From assembly GCA_947179485.1 (NCBI GenBank), contig OX359250.1:6779661-6843660 (forward strand): DNA of 64,000 nt, read 5' to 3'. The translations under genes and the position numbers were made by a program. Numbering within the stretch: the stretch's first letter is position 1; every line of letters starts with the position of its first letter. Below are positions 1 to 10,392 of this stretch, in pieces. The notes beneath the pieces were generated by a model. That model searched no databases. It saw only the letters and a list, made by a program, of their open reading frames with translations, and had not been told where the DNA came from. The stretch comes from Allacma fusca (taxonomy: Eukaryota > Arthropoda > Collembola > Symphypleona > Sminthuridae).

Positions 1-1076
1 CACGTCCGTATCATTTATCATCCCAGCTCACAATTAGTTAACCAATGTCTCTTGTGTTTGGTGTCCATTTTTTCCCCTTCCCGTCTTTCACTCGAAAAAT
101 CCCAAGCGTGAGTCGGTTTTGAATTGTGTCTTCTTGCTTTGCTCAAAAATTATCCCTCGGGTGAGTTTCAAATTAGAAAAGCTTTGGATTTGTGAGATTA
201 GGATTTATTTAGAGACCTCTGAAAATTCCAGGTTTATTAAATGCTCAGTTTTAAAGTGATACAGTGATTTACTAATAATAACATCGAAGTCCTTCACAAA
301 AGGATTATAATTTATTTAGAGTACACAATCCAGGGAAGATTTTAGATTCCTCGAGAGATGAGACGTCCTATTGTGCAGAAGTTCAAAGATTAATGTACCA
401 CTTACTAATTTATTGCTCAAGGCTCAATTACTTTTTTTTTCCTTGAAGGTTATTATTATACCCGTAGAGTTTTTATCAGTACGCATGCATATTCAATTCA
501 CTATAAACCTACTTGGCAAGGCTACAGTGCGAAAACTTTTGAGGATCAAAGTGTTTGGTAATGGTTTCTACATGATAGAGGAGAACGCGGAGTATATAGT
601 GAAGAAAAGTATTTTGGCCTCTGGTGAGCACTGAGATTTTTTATAGTTAACTCTAACCCTTTTTCACGACATTTTCCCCTTCCTCTGCGCTTTTTTTTCC
701 TTTGGTAAACTTCATGCTGCAGTAGTTGCAAAACCATTATGTGAATTGCGAATTCAAAAAAGCTATTTCACTCTGATTTTGTAAGGAAACCATTTGAGTG
801 AAAAATAGGCAAATAATTGTCCAGTATATTGCTCTGCATTTTCCAAATTTGTACTGTCGGCTTTTTCCCCCTACTACATTAGAATTCAAAGGATATTCCA
901 GCATTTGCCAAATAATCTCAATCTTTTAAATTTCCTGTAAGTTCCTTCTTTTAATGTTTTTTTTAAACATGTTTTGGCTTCCAGACATTTTGAGAATCTG
1001 CAAGTCAAAAGTCTACAAGATGACTTTTAGTTAGTTAGGAACTTATTTTCTTGATTTTGTTCCTGCCATGTATCTA

Positions 1077-1082
1077 TTTATT
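1077..1082 (-). terminator. Polyadenylation signal (AATAAA on minus strand)
   Basis: On the minus strand AATAAA lies 15 bases after the second in-frame TGA (1098-1100) and 108 bases after the first (1191-1193). Its position supports the 1301-1191 exon as the 3' end of a minus-strand transcript. Confidence 0.45.
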
Positions 1083-1190
1083 TTCTTGCCAACGAGTTCA
1101 CTTATCTGACAGAAGATTTTCCTGAAGGACTTCACCGCCATTTGATAACAAGGCACTTCTCAAGCCTGACACAAGCTTTTTCTGATTCTG

Positions 1191-1301
1191 TCAAGAGACG
1201 GACGTAGCCTGATCAAAGTGAAGGGATTGTTCGACATTAGCCCCGAGACTTGAGAGAAGGTTAATAATGGAGGCAGAGTCATCGTTCATGTCACTCACAG
1301 T
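1191..1301 (-). CDS. Terminal exon of the tentative minus-strand gene, with possible TGA readthrough
   Basis: On the minus strand a strong acceptor (CTCGTATTTTCTACTCAG, ending at 1302) opens a frame in phase 0, the phase left by the exon at 5178. It reads TVSDMNDDSASIINLLSSLG and then ANVEQSLHFDQATSVS, with TGA at 1191-1193. The same frame continues after TGA-C for 30 more codons (QNQKKLVSGLRSALLSNGGE...LLSDK) to a second TGA at 1098-1100. The polyadenylation signal follows at 1077-1082. A second usable acceptor (CTCTTGACAG, ending at 1188) would start translation of that extension in the same phase and bypass the first TGA. So there are three readings: a normal stop, readthrough, or alternative 3' splicing. 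Confidence 0.5.
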   Translation of the reverse strand, partial: TVSDMNDDSASIINLLSSLGANVEQSLHFDQATSVS

Positions 1302-1470
1302 CTGAGTAGAAAATACGAGCAGAGAAAATGGAGCAGAATCCAAGCATTTTTAGTGCCCAACCCATGTTCAAGTATTTCCTTTAAATCCTTTGGTTGTTGT
1401 AATCATGAATTTTTGTAAGGTTTCATTTCAAGTGAGTTCCTCTCTTTAACTTCTCTCTCCCTCACTTTAT

Positions 1471-1495
1471 CTCTCTCTCTCTCTCTCTCTCTCTC
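1471..1495. repeat. (CT)n microsatellite
   Basis: About 12 perfect CT units inside a broader pyrimidine-rich stretch. Confidence 0.95.
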
Positions 1496-1802
1496 CTCAC
1501 TTAGTAATACACCATCCAGGTTTTATTTTCTATCTTTCGGATAAAAATTTTGGTCTGTGGAAGAGGAAAGGTCCCTGTGTGAAAGTGCAAGTCAACGATG
1601 AAAGATACATTGGGGAAGGGAGATCGATATACTCAACGGCCCGTTTTCCGTGCTTTTTGGTCTGTGAATAAGTTGCAGTTTTATGTGAAAATCTCAGGCC
1701 GGTGGTGAAGAGGGTGAGGTCTGGGAATGCGTAGCACAATATGGGAGCCTGTGTATACAGCCCCGCATGTACACTTGGAATGTTTTTTTCATAGTGAAAT
1801 AG

Positions 1803-1873
1803 TAACTCTTTGAGAGAAAATATGCATAAGAACCAAGGAGAACCTTCATACTCGGAGACATTTAGGCAGTCGG
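1803..1873 (+). CDS. Possible + strand exon with strong donor
   Basis: A donor TCGG|GTAAGAG at 1874 closes a frame that encodes NSLRENMHKNQGEPSYSETF and RQS, entering in phase 2 and leaving in phase 1. The acceptor (TTTTTTTCATAGTGAAATAG) is mediocre. An in-frame ATG at 1822 could alternatively start translation. The phase fits the + strand candidate at 8103 (G + CG gives Ala). A 124-codon frame on the other strand (1530-1904) overlaps it. Confidence 0.25.
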
Positions 1874-4810
1874 GTAAGAGTTTTTTTTTCTTGTGCGAAC
1901 TCAACCGTATGTTCAGAGACTGACTATAATTTTACTTTTTTTTTCTCCCTCCTTAGTTGTGCTGTGTGTTGAGAGTTGAGGGTGCGTGCGTTATTTTGGT
2001 GTGTTCTCCGTCTGATGGATAAGAGATTCATGAGTATAGGTAGATATAAGAGATGTTATGCATTTTCCGAGTATGTACAAAGTCCCATGGTGGTATTCGA
2101 CGCACCGACGAACATGTGTCCACGCGTATGGAAAATTCCATGGTATCGCTCGCAAGTCTAGAGTAAAGTGGATTGTTTCGATTTTATACTCACGAAATTC
2201 CCTTCCATAATTCTTCAGTCGATGGCTTTATCTCGGGGAATGATGTGCGATAGGATCTCATAGGTAACGCACGCTTCCCCGTACCTCTCAAATACAGTAT
2301 TCAAAGAAACCCTCATCTCTTATGTGTGACCACATTTGAATCTGCGGATATTGAAATTTTTTGCGGAATATAACCCTTACTTACAAGGGAGTATCATCCC
2401 CATTGAGTTATGAGGTTGGGAAACGGAGTCTCTGTAGAGCACATTATCCTGGTCCCTGTAGGTTCAGCATTGATTAGCTGCCCTAGCGCCGGCTCTAAAT
2501 GCATAATTACGGCCCTCTTTTATGATACTATATAATTACACTGAGTCAAGACTGCCCTCCAGATTAGCCCTCTCCTCTGTCTCAATATATGTTCTTTAAC
2601 TCCATGATTTCCGAAGGAGAAACATGTCCCTGAGGGAAACACAATCGCATTAGTTTTTAAATCTTAATAATCCTCCGTAGCCTCTCATTACGGCAAATTG
2701 TTATGTAAATAAAGTCAAGGGGAGAAATAGTCTTGGGAAATTCCATTTGAATAAAATAGTAGAGGGTTAATGTTAGACGTACGTCTCATGTAACAACAAC
2801 AAGAAACATCCGTGCACTAAAGTAGTACCAGATTAAGCTAATAGATACAAAAAGACATTTAGTGGCAGACGTGGAATTAAAATTGAAATCAGACAAAACT
2901 TGCTCTGCAACATTGTCTTGAGTCTCCTTTGGAATGCACTGAGGCAGAACATTTTTGAAATTCATCCCTGAGTGGACAATGAGGAATGAATCAAGATTTA
3001 ATTAAAATTCGCAGAAAAATCCCCCTTTACTTATTTTCTACGCAAATCAGGGAAATGATCAAAAACCAATAGAATCCTCTCCCAGAAACGTGTTTGGCTT
3101 GAAAATAGATAAAAAAAAATATACAACGTGATTCCTATATGTAGACCTTACTGGGATTTTCCTATAGGTACTTAAATATCATTGTCTATTTAATTTCGGA
3201 GAGAGGCGGTGAGACTCAAGCACGACATGACCTTCATGGATGATTGACCTCACAACTGACTGCTCAAGCGCTATCCTCATTGTACTACTCTTTAGCCCAG
3301 CTCCATAAGGCTAATGATTATTGCAAAACTTACAGGATCAGTTACTCCCCATAGGAACCATGTGGATTCTTATTAATTTAAAACTCACACACTGCATACA
3401 AGCCAGGTAGTTTTCCCCCACGTTTATAGTTACTGTTTATAGAACTGGTTACCGAAATGCCTGCAGTTTGGTGAAGAAGTTACGAGAACCAGAGGGAACG
3501 TATCAAGTTTATCGTTAATAATAAGGTAGTTTGTATTTAATAAACACAAGTACAGGGACAGGTTAATGTCTACTAGAGTGCTGATTCCGAGTGAGATGTT
3601 CCAGAAAGGAACAATGAGAACAAGTTGGGAAGAGAGGCAAATAGTTGGAGCAAGTTAACACTTTCAAAGATCCCTATTACACTCGTCTGAATCACCCATT
3701 GCAACATTGTGTAAGTTGGAGGGGAGACTCTAAGGAGGTAAAAAAAATATATATTACAGAATGGGAAAATCCTTGAGTGCTCTAAATGTCAACTATAATA
3801 TTCACGATAAATTATTTACACATGAATTTTCCTCATTACAATTACTCCATGACATGAATCAAGTTTTAAGGTGAGATTCAACTACGTGCAGAAAATCCAG
3901 TCGTTAGGTGTTTCAAACAAACAGTCTGACGACCGTACTATTATCAGCAGTTCGAGGAGGTTGAGCATTTATGCGCGATTCCAATTTGCATGTGATATCC
4001 TCAACTTTATCTGGTGCTCAGTAACTCGCAATAATCTCACATTTCCAAGTTGTACATATGTATAGATACATACAAATACACATACGTAGAGTACAACGTG
4101 GAACACTCCTTAGTTGCTCGTTCCTGTCCTTTCCCACCCTCATCCTTATCTATGGGGCCAGGCCTTTTCTTATTACGATTCTACATTATATAGTTATATA
4201 TCGACGATATTCTTTCCCATTCTTTTTTCCCAATGAGGGAAACAAAACATCAAGATGGGTATTGTTGTAGTAGGCTCCATGGAATGTCTACAAGTTACTA
4301 CTATATCCATATGGCAAAAAAGTTATGGATGAAGGGACAGACAAATGCTGGGAAATAGTTGGAGGAGCCAAAATGACCAACATTCGACATAATCGGGGCA
4401 TTTTTACGATTATTATAATACTCTCAAGTATACTTTGGTATTAGGAGAAGTACACTTGAACAATCCCGTACAAAAAAATACTGTAAAATGTAGTAAGTAA
4501 TAATAATAAGCACGTTTCCATTTGACAAGACTAGTTTATTTATTGCAATAGCATGTCTTGCCGTCAACAGGAAAGAACAAACCGGCTCATATGCCTGTAT
4601 CACTTTGGTAATGGTGATGCACCCCTGCACTTGAGTGAATTTGATAGGGAGTAAATAGAGCAAAATTATTGAGCGTGGAAGATGGTACAAACGGTACCTG
4701 GGTCCAATACACATCCACCAACTCCGTCAGTGTTAACTAGATGAGGGCAATTCCAAGCAAATTGCGACTCACTGATCATTAGAGAGAACCATCAATTCTC
4801 TTCTTTCTTT

Positions 4811-4834
4811 CTCTCTCTCTCTCTCTCTCTCTCT
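4811..4834. repeat. (CT)n microsatellite
   Basis: Twelve CT units following TTCTTTCTTT. Confidence 0.95.
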
Positions 4835-5177
4835 TTATTTCTCAGATGGAGTACTCAGTTCTACAGTCCCACATATGATTTTTCCAATGACTCTATACAT
4901 TTTTCATTGTCCTGAATAATTCCACTCACATGATTATCAGAATTTAATGTAATTATAGAAAAATGATCTACTGGGCACAATTGTAGGTTTCCATTCGACT
5001 CGTTCACGACGACGAGGAGATTAGGAATGCAAATCCTAACACGGTTGCAATTTCTTATTGTAATTTTTTGCCAAGCCCTTCATTTATAATGGTTTCGGTC
5101 AGCTATGTACATATGTATGTATTTCCAATTCTATAACCACCATTGGGAATTTAGGCGCTCAATGTTTTTCCCCTTAC

Positions 5178-5281
5178 TGTAGGTTTTGGTGATTCAAGGT
5201 CCTTGAATGTTTTCTTGAGAGGCTCAAGTTCAGCTCCTATCTCTGACTTGGTTTTTTGGTAAAGGGCAATGAAATCAATTA
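5178..5281 (-). CDS. Internal exon of the tentative minus-strand gene
   Basis: On the minus strand the exon runs from 5281 to 5178 (104 bases). The acceptor is CATTTAATGGCAG and the donor CCTACA|GTAAGG. It enters in phase 1, completing a Val codon with the G left by the 10307 exon, and leaves in phase 0. The frame encodes IDFIALYQKTKSEIGAE followed by LEPLKKTFKDLESPKPT. The Lys/Glu/Leu pattern looks like an amphipathic helix. The + strand of the same segment is also open (FGDSRSLNVFLRGSS...) and has plausible splice signals. I prefer the minus reading for its composition and its phase match on both sides. No family recognised. Confidence 0.55.
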
Positions 5282-6353
5282 CTGCCATTAAATGAGCTGA
5301 GCTACATTTAATCAAAAGAATTCCAATTGCTGTTAAATGGAGTTTCGAGGAGAGATTTATGATTCACAAAAGTCTCTATCTTGGCTCTTTCCTTCAGGAG
5401 TAGCTTCCATTAGGTGGACTTTAATCTGAGTAATGTAAGAGCAGCCATTGACCACATCATATCATTAATCAGCCTTTTTTTTATGCTGGTAGATACTCAA
5501 TGGTGGTTGCTAGAGATCCTGGCCTCTATGCATACATAATGTAATTAAGTGGACATTATACCCCAATTATATATTTATGAAGTTACTAAAAGGGGTTTTC
5601 GCCTACGAACTTTGGACATGAGACCATCCTTTCATTCCCACTGAGAGTTAGAAATACCTACCCGCTTTTACTAAACACTCAAGAGTCAGAACCGGCTCTC
5701 ATTATATTAATGTCAATCATGCCTTGGCCTAAGAAGATTAATTGCTTTACCCAATTAGCCCTGATTTGCTCTTTGTGGGTCGAAATCCCATCTACCATTA
5801 AGTGCGATCTCAACACAAATATGACATGTTTAGCTAATTTTTCAATCGGAACAGCTCCCAGTTGATACTCAAAAGGTCAAAATGAATTTTCAAGATTAAA
5901 TTCCATAAAATGGGTTTAGGATATTCGTAGGAACCTTTCCTTTCCTCCAACCAACTGTCCTAACATCCATGTAATCATGTTGCATGACCAAAATAAATTA
6001 CGCCTGCAAAAATATCCTGAAAATTGTATCCAATACAGATACATTACACGTTTTCGTAACGGCGAGTTTGTTCACAAAATGGTTATTTATTCTTTCACAA
6101 GTATGTTTGCCCGACCTTAAGGTTTGCTTTCACCTACGCAACCACATCCTCATCCATTAGACAAAAAGGAAGTCCGAAGTGACTGTTTTTCTGACTGTAC
6201 ACATAGATATGTATCTAAATATGTACGCTGGAGGAATAATGTCGAAAGACCATCTAGGTTTGTCAACTCTGTGAAAATGTTTACTTTACACAGAGACTCA
6301 ATGTTGGCTGACAAAGTCCTTGCTAAGTATTTCGTCCTTCAGTTGGAACTCAC

Positions 6354-6395
6354 TTTTGTCACGGAAACAAAACGTTATCTTTCCGCACATTTGGC
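6354..6395 (-). CDS. Possible 42-base cassette exon
   Basis: On the minus strand a pyrimidine tract containing eleven C (the G run at 6415-6425) and TTTTATTCCCGATCTAG leads into a 42-base exon with a consensus donor AAAA|GTGAGT. It is phase 1 at both ends, so it can be inserted between the exons at 10307-10392 and 5178-5281 without a frame change. It adds QMCGKITFCFRDK. If the donor were not used the frame would run 18 codons further (SEFQLKDEILSKDFVSQH) to a TGA at 6298-6300, but no polyadenylation signal follows. Short exons of this size are easily found by chance. Confidence 0.33.
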
Positions 6396-6414
6396 CTAGA
6401 TCGGGAATAAAACA

Positions 6415-6425
6415 GGGGGGGGGGG
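6415..6425. repeat. G11 homopolymer
   Basis: Eleven consecutive G. On the minus strand it is a C run within the pyrimidine tract before the candidate exon 6354-6395. Confidence 0.95.
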
Positions 6426-8102
6426 AAATTAGGGATTAGAGATTAGTTACTAAATCATTACCAACCACCACGTTTTTATTAACCTCACAAACATGGTGAG
6501 AAAATGGCTCGTTTGAATCTAACTAAAAGGAATTCCACATGTTGTCATGTAACTACATATGTAACTACGAGGATTTTTTGGAAGGAAACAAAACATATTA
6601 GCACCCACTCTATAAGCCCATATGAACCTGATAAAGTAGCAGGACTAATTTTAGAGAAAAAGATAAAATCACTTTTCTCATTTAATATGATTGCAAGTTG
6701 TGAGAGTAGTTTTGTTCTAATAAAATACATATGGGGATAAGATAGTGGAAAAAAGTAAGAGTTGTTATTTTATAAGCCCTTCGTACACACATGAGAGACT
6801 CTGACTATAGTGTGAAGGGAAGGAACATGCTGGAGTAATAATAAATTATTCTATTATGAAACTCTCTCGTAGGTATTTCTACTAAAGTCAAGTCTTAGTA
6901 GTCAAGTCTTGACTATACCTATGAGTACGGAGTTGGTGGAACAAAGAGCGAGATTGTAGTATGGAGATTAGATTGCAATCTTATTTTTATTTTATTAAAT
7001 GTATAAAACGAGTTTTTTCCGATCTCAGTGTGTACATACTTGCGTGATATTTTTTTTATTCCCGAGAACAGCTTCCACAGTTGGGTTTATTAAGGAGAGT
7101 AGTGAGAACTATAAAGTTTTTTACCAGCAGTATCCTTTTCAATAGTAAGATATCTTTAGCGGGAGGACATATATATATATTTATATACAAAGGCATTTAG
7201 ATTTAGACCCCTCACAGTTCCATCCAATTTCATGCACACTTTTCCCTTTGAATGAATTACGTGAAAGAAATGCTCCCTTTTTTACACAATGATGGCTAAT
7301 GGCTACTTACTCAATTTTCAAGTTTTATCTGTAACACGTGCAAAAATTACGGGATGAAATTTTCTCAAGAAAGTTTCTCGGTCTCCCTGTAGCCACTTCA
7401 TCACTACCAACTTCCAACTTTCAATTTATCTTTCCCGAGTTGGTAACAACTGTGAATATGTATGACTGTGTATGGTTAAACATACTGTGGACTTAGTTAC
7501 ACACACTATTAATTTCACGGAGACTCCTCCGGAAAAAGTTCTTTCACCATGAAACCATCACTTCGTGACAAGAACATTCTTGTACATCTGTGGATATTCT
7601 CATTGTATCTACTATGTGGGGCTTGTGTCTAGGCAGCGGAGAATTATTTGCAATCTCCTCAACTAATACGGAAAGGCGTCCTCGAGAGGAAATTCAATTT
7701 CCTTCAAATATCTCGTAAGTTACTCGGCCTATAGATAGATATAGTAACTGTACATACTCAGACCTGGATGAAGTGAATTAAGTCACTTACTTTCAAATGA
7801 CACCATTTCAAAAGAAGGGTTTGAGTTCTTATTAAATTTAAATTAAACACACTTATTTTTAGGGCGGAGTGAAACTAAAGTTCCTTCTCTTATTTGTTAA
7901 AAATTATCCAAAAAATTTTTCTAGGAAGTATAATGACCGACAATTATAAAAGTAATTAATTTCAAGGCCTGAAAAAGTTAAAAGGAACTCATTTCGTTCC
8001 TTAAAAACATCCCTATGAAATTTTCATCCATCAAAAACTTTGTACTTGGAAATATGGGTTGGTAAAAGCATAGGAATGATTTACATTTATGGTACACTGC
8101 AG

Positions 8103-8191
8103 CGGACTCCAGCAAACAGCAAAGTCAATGGCAGCTGAAAAATTTCGATGAACTTGAAAGTTACGCATTAAAGCTGGAAAGTGAAACTTGA
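8103..8191 (+). CDS. Possible terminal exon of a + strand gene
   Basis: After an acceptor GGTACACTGCAG (ending 8102) the frame entered in phase 1 reads DSSKQQSQWQLKNFDELESY and ALKLESET, then TGA at 8189-8191. This is strongly coding-like, rich in Gln/Glu/Lys/Ser with purine-start codons throughout. AATAAA follows at 8264-8269. The antisense strand is also open over this stretch but with less protein-like composition. The only phase-compatible upstream partner I found is the weak candidate at 1803-1873. It lies inside the proposed minus-strand gene's intron. Confidence 0.38.
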
Positions 8192-8263
8192 AACTATGAA
8201 AATATGTGTTATGTGTTCGTTGACAGTTTTATCAACCTCCATCGTATTTTTTTACGAAACGTA

Positions 8264-8269
8264 AATAAA
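8264..8269 (+). terminator. Polyadenylation signal AATAAA
   Basis: The hexamer is 72 bases downstream of the TGA at 8189-8191, followed by a T/G-containing stretch (ACATTGTTATT). It supports a + strand transcript end if the 8103-8191 exon is real. Confidence 0.32.
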
Positions 8270-9543
8270 CCCTACATTGTTATTACCCTGCCTGTACATC
8301 GAATCAAATTCACATTGAAGTCGTTACGATGGGTATTTATACTTAGCCCGGCCATATGTTCCCTTGTGTTTGACTCCTACCTATAAATTTTAATTCGACC
8401 AAAGCCATATCTAAAATCCTTCCTAAATGTTTCAACTCACACCAGGGATAACATTCCAGGAAGTAAAATTGACTTCCTTACTGGGACCATTTAAACTGCT
8501 GACTCCTACAAATGAAAACAAACGAATAGTACGTGTACTGGACTTGAAGAACCATAAATTTGCTAAGTGGGACACGGAACACCAAATCTGAAACAAATCC
8601 TATCTACAATAATAATTCCTGCATATCTATGTATATATACAGCTATGCAATACATACAACTACAGAGCTAGTCTTTTATTACTACATACTGTATTCCCAA
8701 TCTCCCCTGTTGGGACTCAAGCATGTGTTTTTCTTCAAGAGTGGTAAACAGGAATTTGAGGGAACGGCAAACCTTTCAAATTCACGAAAGTCCGGCATCA
8801 AATGAGAAAATAACCTGAGAAGGTATGGGGAAGTAAATCGAAAATTTCATGATAAGCACAAGTTAGAGATTGTTGTAACTTGTAACAGTAACAAATGAGT
8901 TGTTGTGAGCCCAAGTATTAAGTGTAGTTTTTGCATGCGGTTATACTTGAGTGAAAGAAATGATGAATGTTCGACGGAAACGTGTAGAGACCTTCTGGTT
9001 TTGGTATACAGATATATGTATGTATGTTAGTGGGCGTGTGTAGGGTCGTAATAAGGAATGAGCATGGAGGAATCGGTGGCGGAGTGGAGACATGTATTTT
9101 TATAAAGAATTTTATAAACAAATGACTTTTGCTCAGCCCATGTACACAGAGGCAATAAGCAAGATGTGTTCAGCCATGAAAAATACATTGACTAATCTCC
9201 TATGATATGCTAAACAAATGGAATTCATAACACGAGGTCGTTTTTCCCTCTCCTGCACCAACTCAAGAGGTTGTACGAGTCGGAATTTTTTTGTGAAAAA
9301 ATGTCAACTCAGTCCTCCGTTACGCTTCTATCTGAAATGAAACAACTTTTGGGTCATACATAAATGTCAGAAAGTGTCGAGCCCCACACTTGCTGGTGAA
9401 AATGATGATAAGCAGGAATGTTTTGGCACAATTTACCGAGACAACATTACTATGCTCTACGTGGCACAGTGCTCTAGAAAAACTCATATGGCACTACTAC
9501 CAACTACTCCTTTGCGAGTAACATATCCCCGGTTTAAATACAC

Positions 9544-9567
9544 CACACACACACACACATACACACA
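9544..9567. repeat. (CA)n microsatellite
   Basis: A CA repeat with one T interruption, followed by more CATACAC sequence. Confidence 0.9.
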
Positions 9568-10306
9568 TCCATACACAAAGGAAAAAAATCCTTAAGGTCG
9601 TAATCATATGAGATGAAAGTTGCAATGTAAATGTTATTTGTATCACTTTGACTACCTACTCCTGACTCCCTACACTTGGACTCCGAGCTGGGTCTGCAGT
9701 GCAGTGCCAGAGAAAAGAATCGTATTTAATTCTACATATTTCCGCCAGCCTACTGCCTCTAGTCACGCAATTTGCAAAAATTACCACAATATGCTGATCC
9801 TTTTTCTTACGCCGCTCAAATGCAAAGGAACGCTCAAACGACATAGGGTTTTCCTCGGTGAAATTTGATTCCCTTTAGTTCTTGCCGGTTTTATGGATCC
9901 TACGGAATTTTCATTTCTCTTCTTATTGCTTGTAGTAACCTACTCCCTATTCTAAAGCCCATTATGCAAATAAGAGTTTTTCTTAGTTTTCACACAGACC
10001 TGTAGTCAGCACAGTCATCCCTGCAGATCCGACTCCACTCTCCATCCACCCACAACTCCACAAATATTTTGGATGTCATGACTTGCTTGTATTGGGCCTG
10101 GTTGATAAATAAGTTAAACATTGGGGTAATAATGTAGAACATGAAAATGCAGGAAATAAAATTGTACAACCGGTAATTAAAGGAGCAACTCCGCCCACAC
10201 CTTCTGGAAGTGAATGAACTAACCGTGGACTTTCACACACCGGTTGTAAAAGCAAGACTCTGAGAATTGATTTATAGTCTGTTAGACTTACAGTAATTAC
10301 TCTTAC

Positions 10307-10392
10307 CTTCCGACTGTTCTCCGAACATTGAATTATTTTCATTCGACTGCTCCTCGTCAACGGAGAATGTGAGTAGGAGACTGTCAGACTGA
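10307..10392 (-). CDS. Internal exon of a tentative minus-strand gene
   Basis: On the minus strand an excellent acceptor (CTTGCTCCCCAG, ending at 10393) and an excellent donor (GAAG|GTAAGAG) frame an 86-base exon. It enters in phase 2 and leaves in phase 1. The open frame reads QSDSLLLTFSVDEEQ and then SNENNSMFGEQSE. This is acidic and Ser/Asn-rich, with codon choice like the 28.6 kb gene and unlike the F/Y/C-rich noise frames around it. The next exon in transcript order at 5281 begins in phase 1, so the two join as ...GEQSE-V-IDFIALY... No family recognised. Upstream exons, which should enter from beyond 10.4 kb in phase 2, were not found with confidence. Confidence 0.55.

Larger units (their letters stand above)
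1302..5177 (-). other. Putative last intron of the minus-strand gene
   Basis: The interval between the exons at 5178 and 1301 holds a CT repeat (1471-1495), a CpG cluster (2097-2155), and a further CT repeat (4811-4834). The only candidate exon inside is on the opposite strand at 1803-1873. Several short open frames follow pyrimidine tracts, but their phases do not fit. Otherwise I see nothing in it. Confidence 0.35.
5282..10306 (-). other. Putative intron of the minus-strand gene
   Basis: The interval contains the candidate cassette exon (6354-6395), the opposite-strand candidate with its polyadenylation signal (8103-8269), an AT run (7169-7187) and a CA repeat (9544-9567). A minus-strand frame at about 7550-7685 and another at 9656-9870 have protein-like stretches but no adequate pair of splice sites, so I did not call them. 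Confidence 0.35.

Noticed and set aside
1-160. Possible first exon ending at CTCGG|GTGAGT
   Set aside because: The donor is good, but the sequence is cut by the window edge and shows no coding frame. It could be leader sequence but cannot be supported.
1530-1904. 124-codon minus-strand open frame
   Set aside because: It has no acceptable start or splice context and a plain composition, and lies inside the putative last intron of the minus-strand gene.
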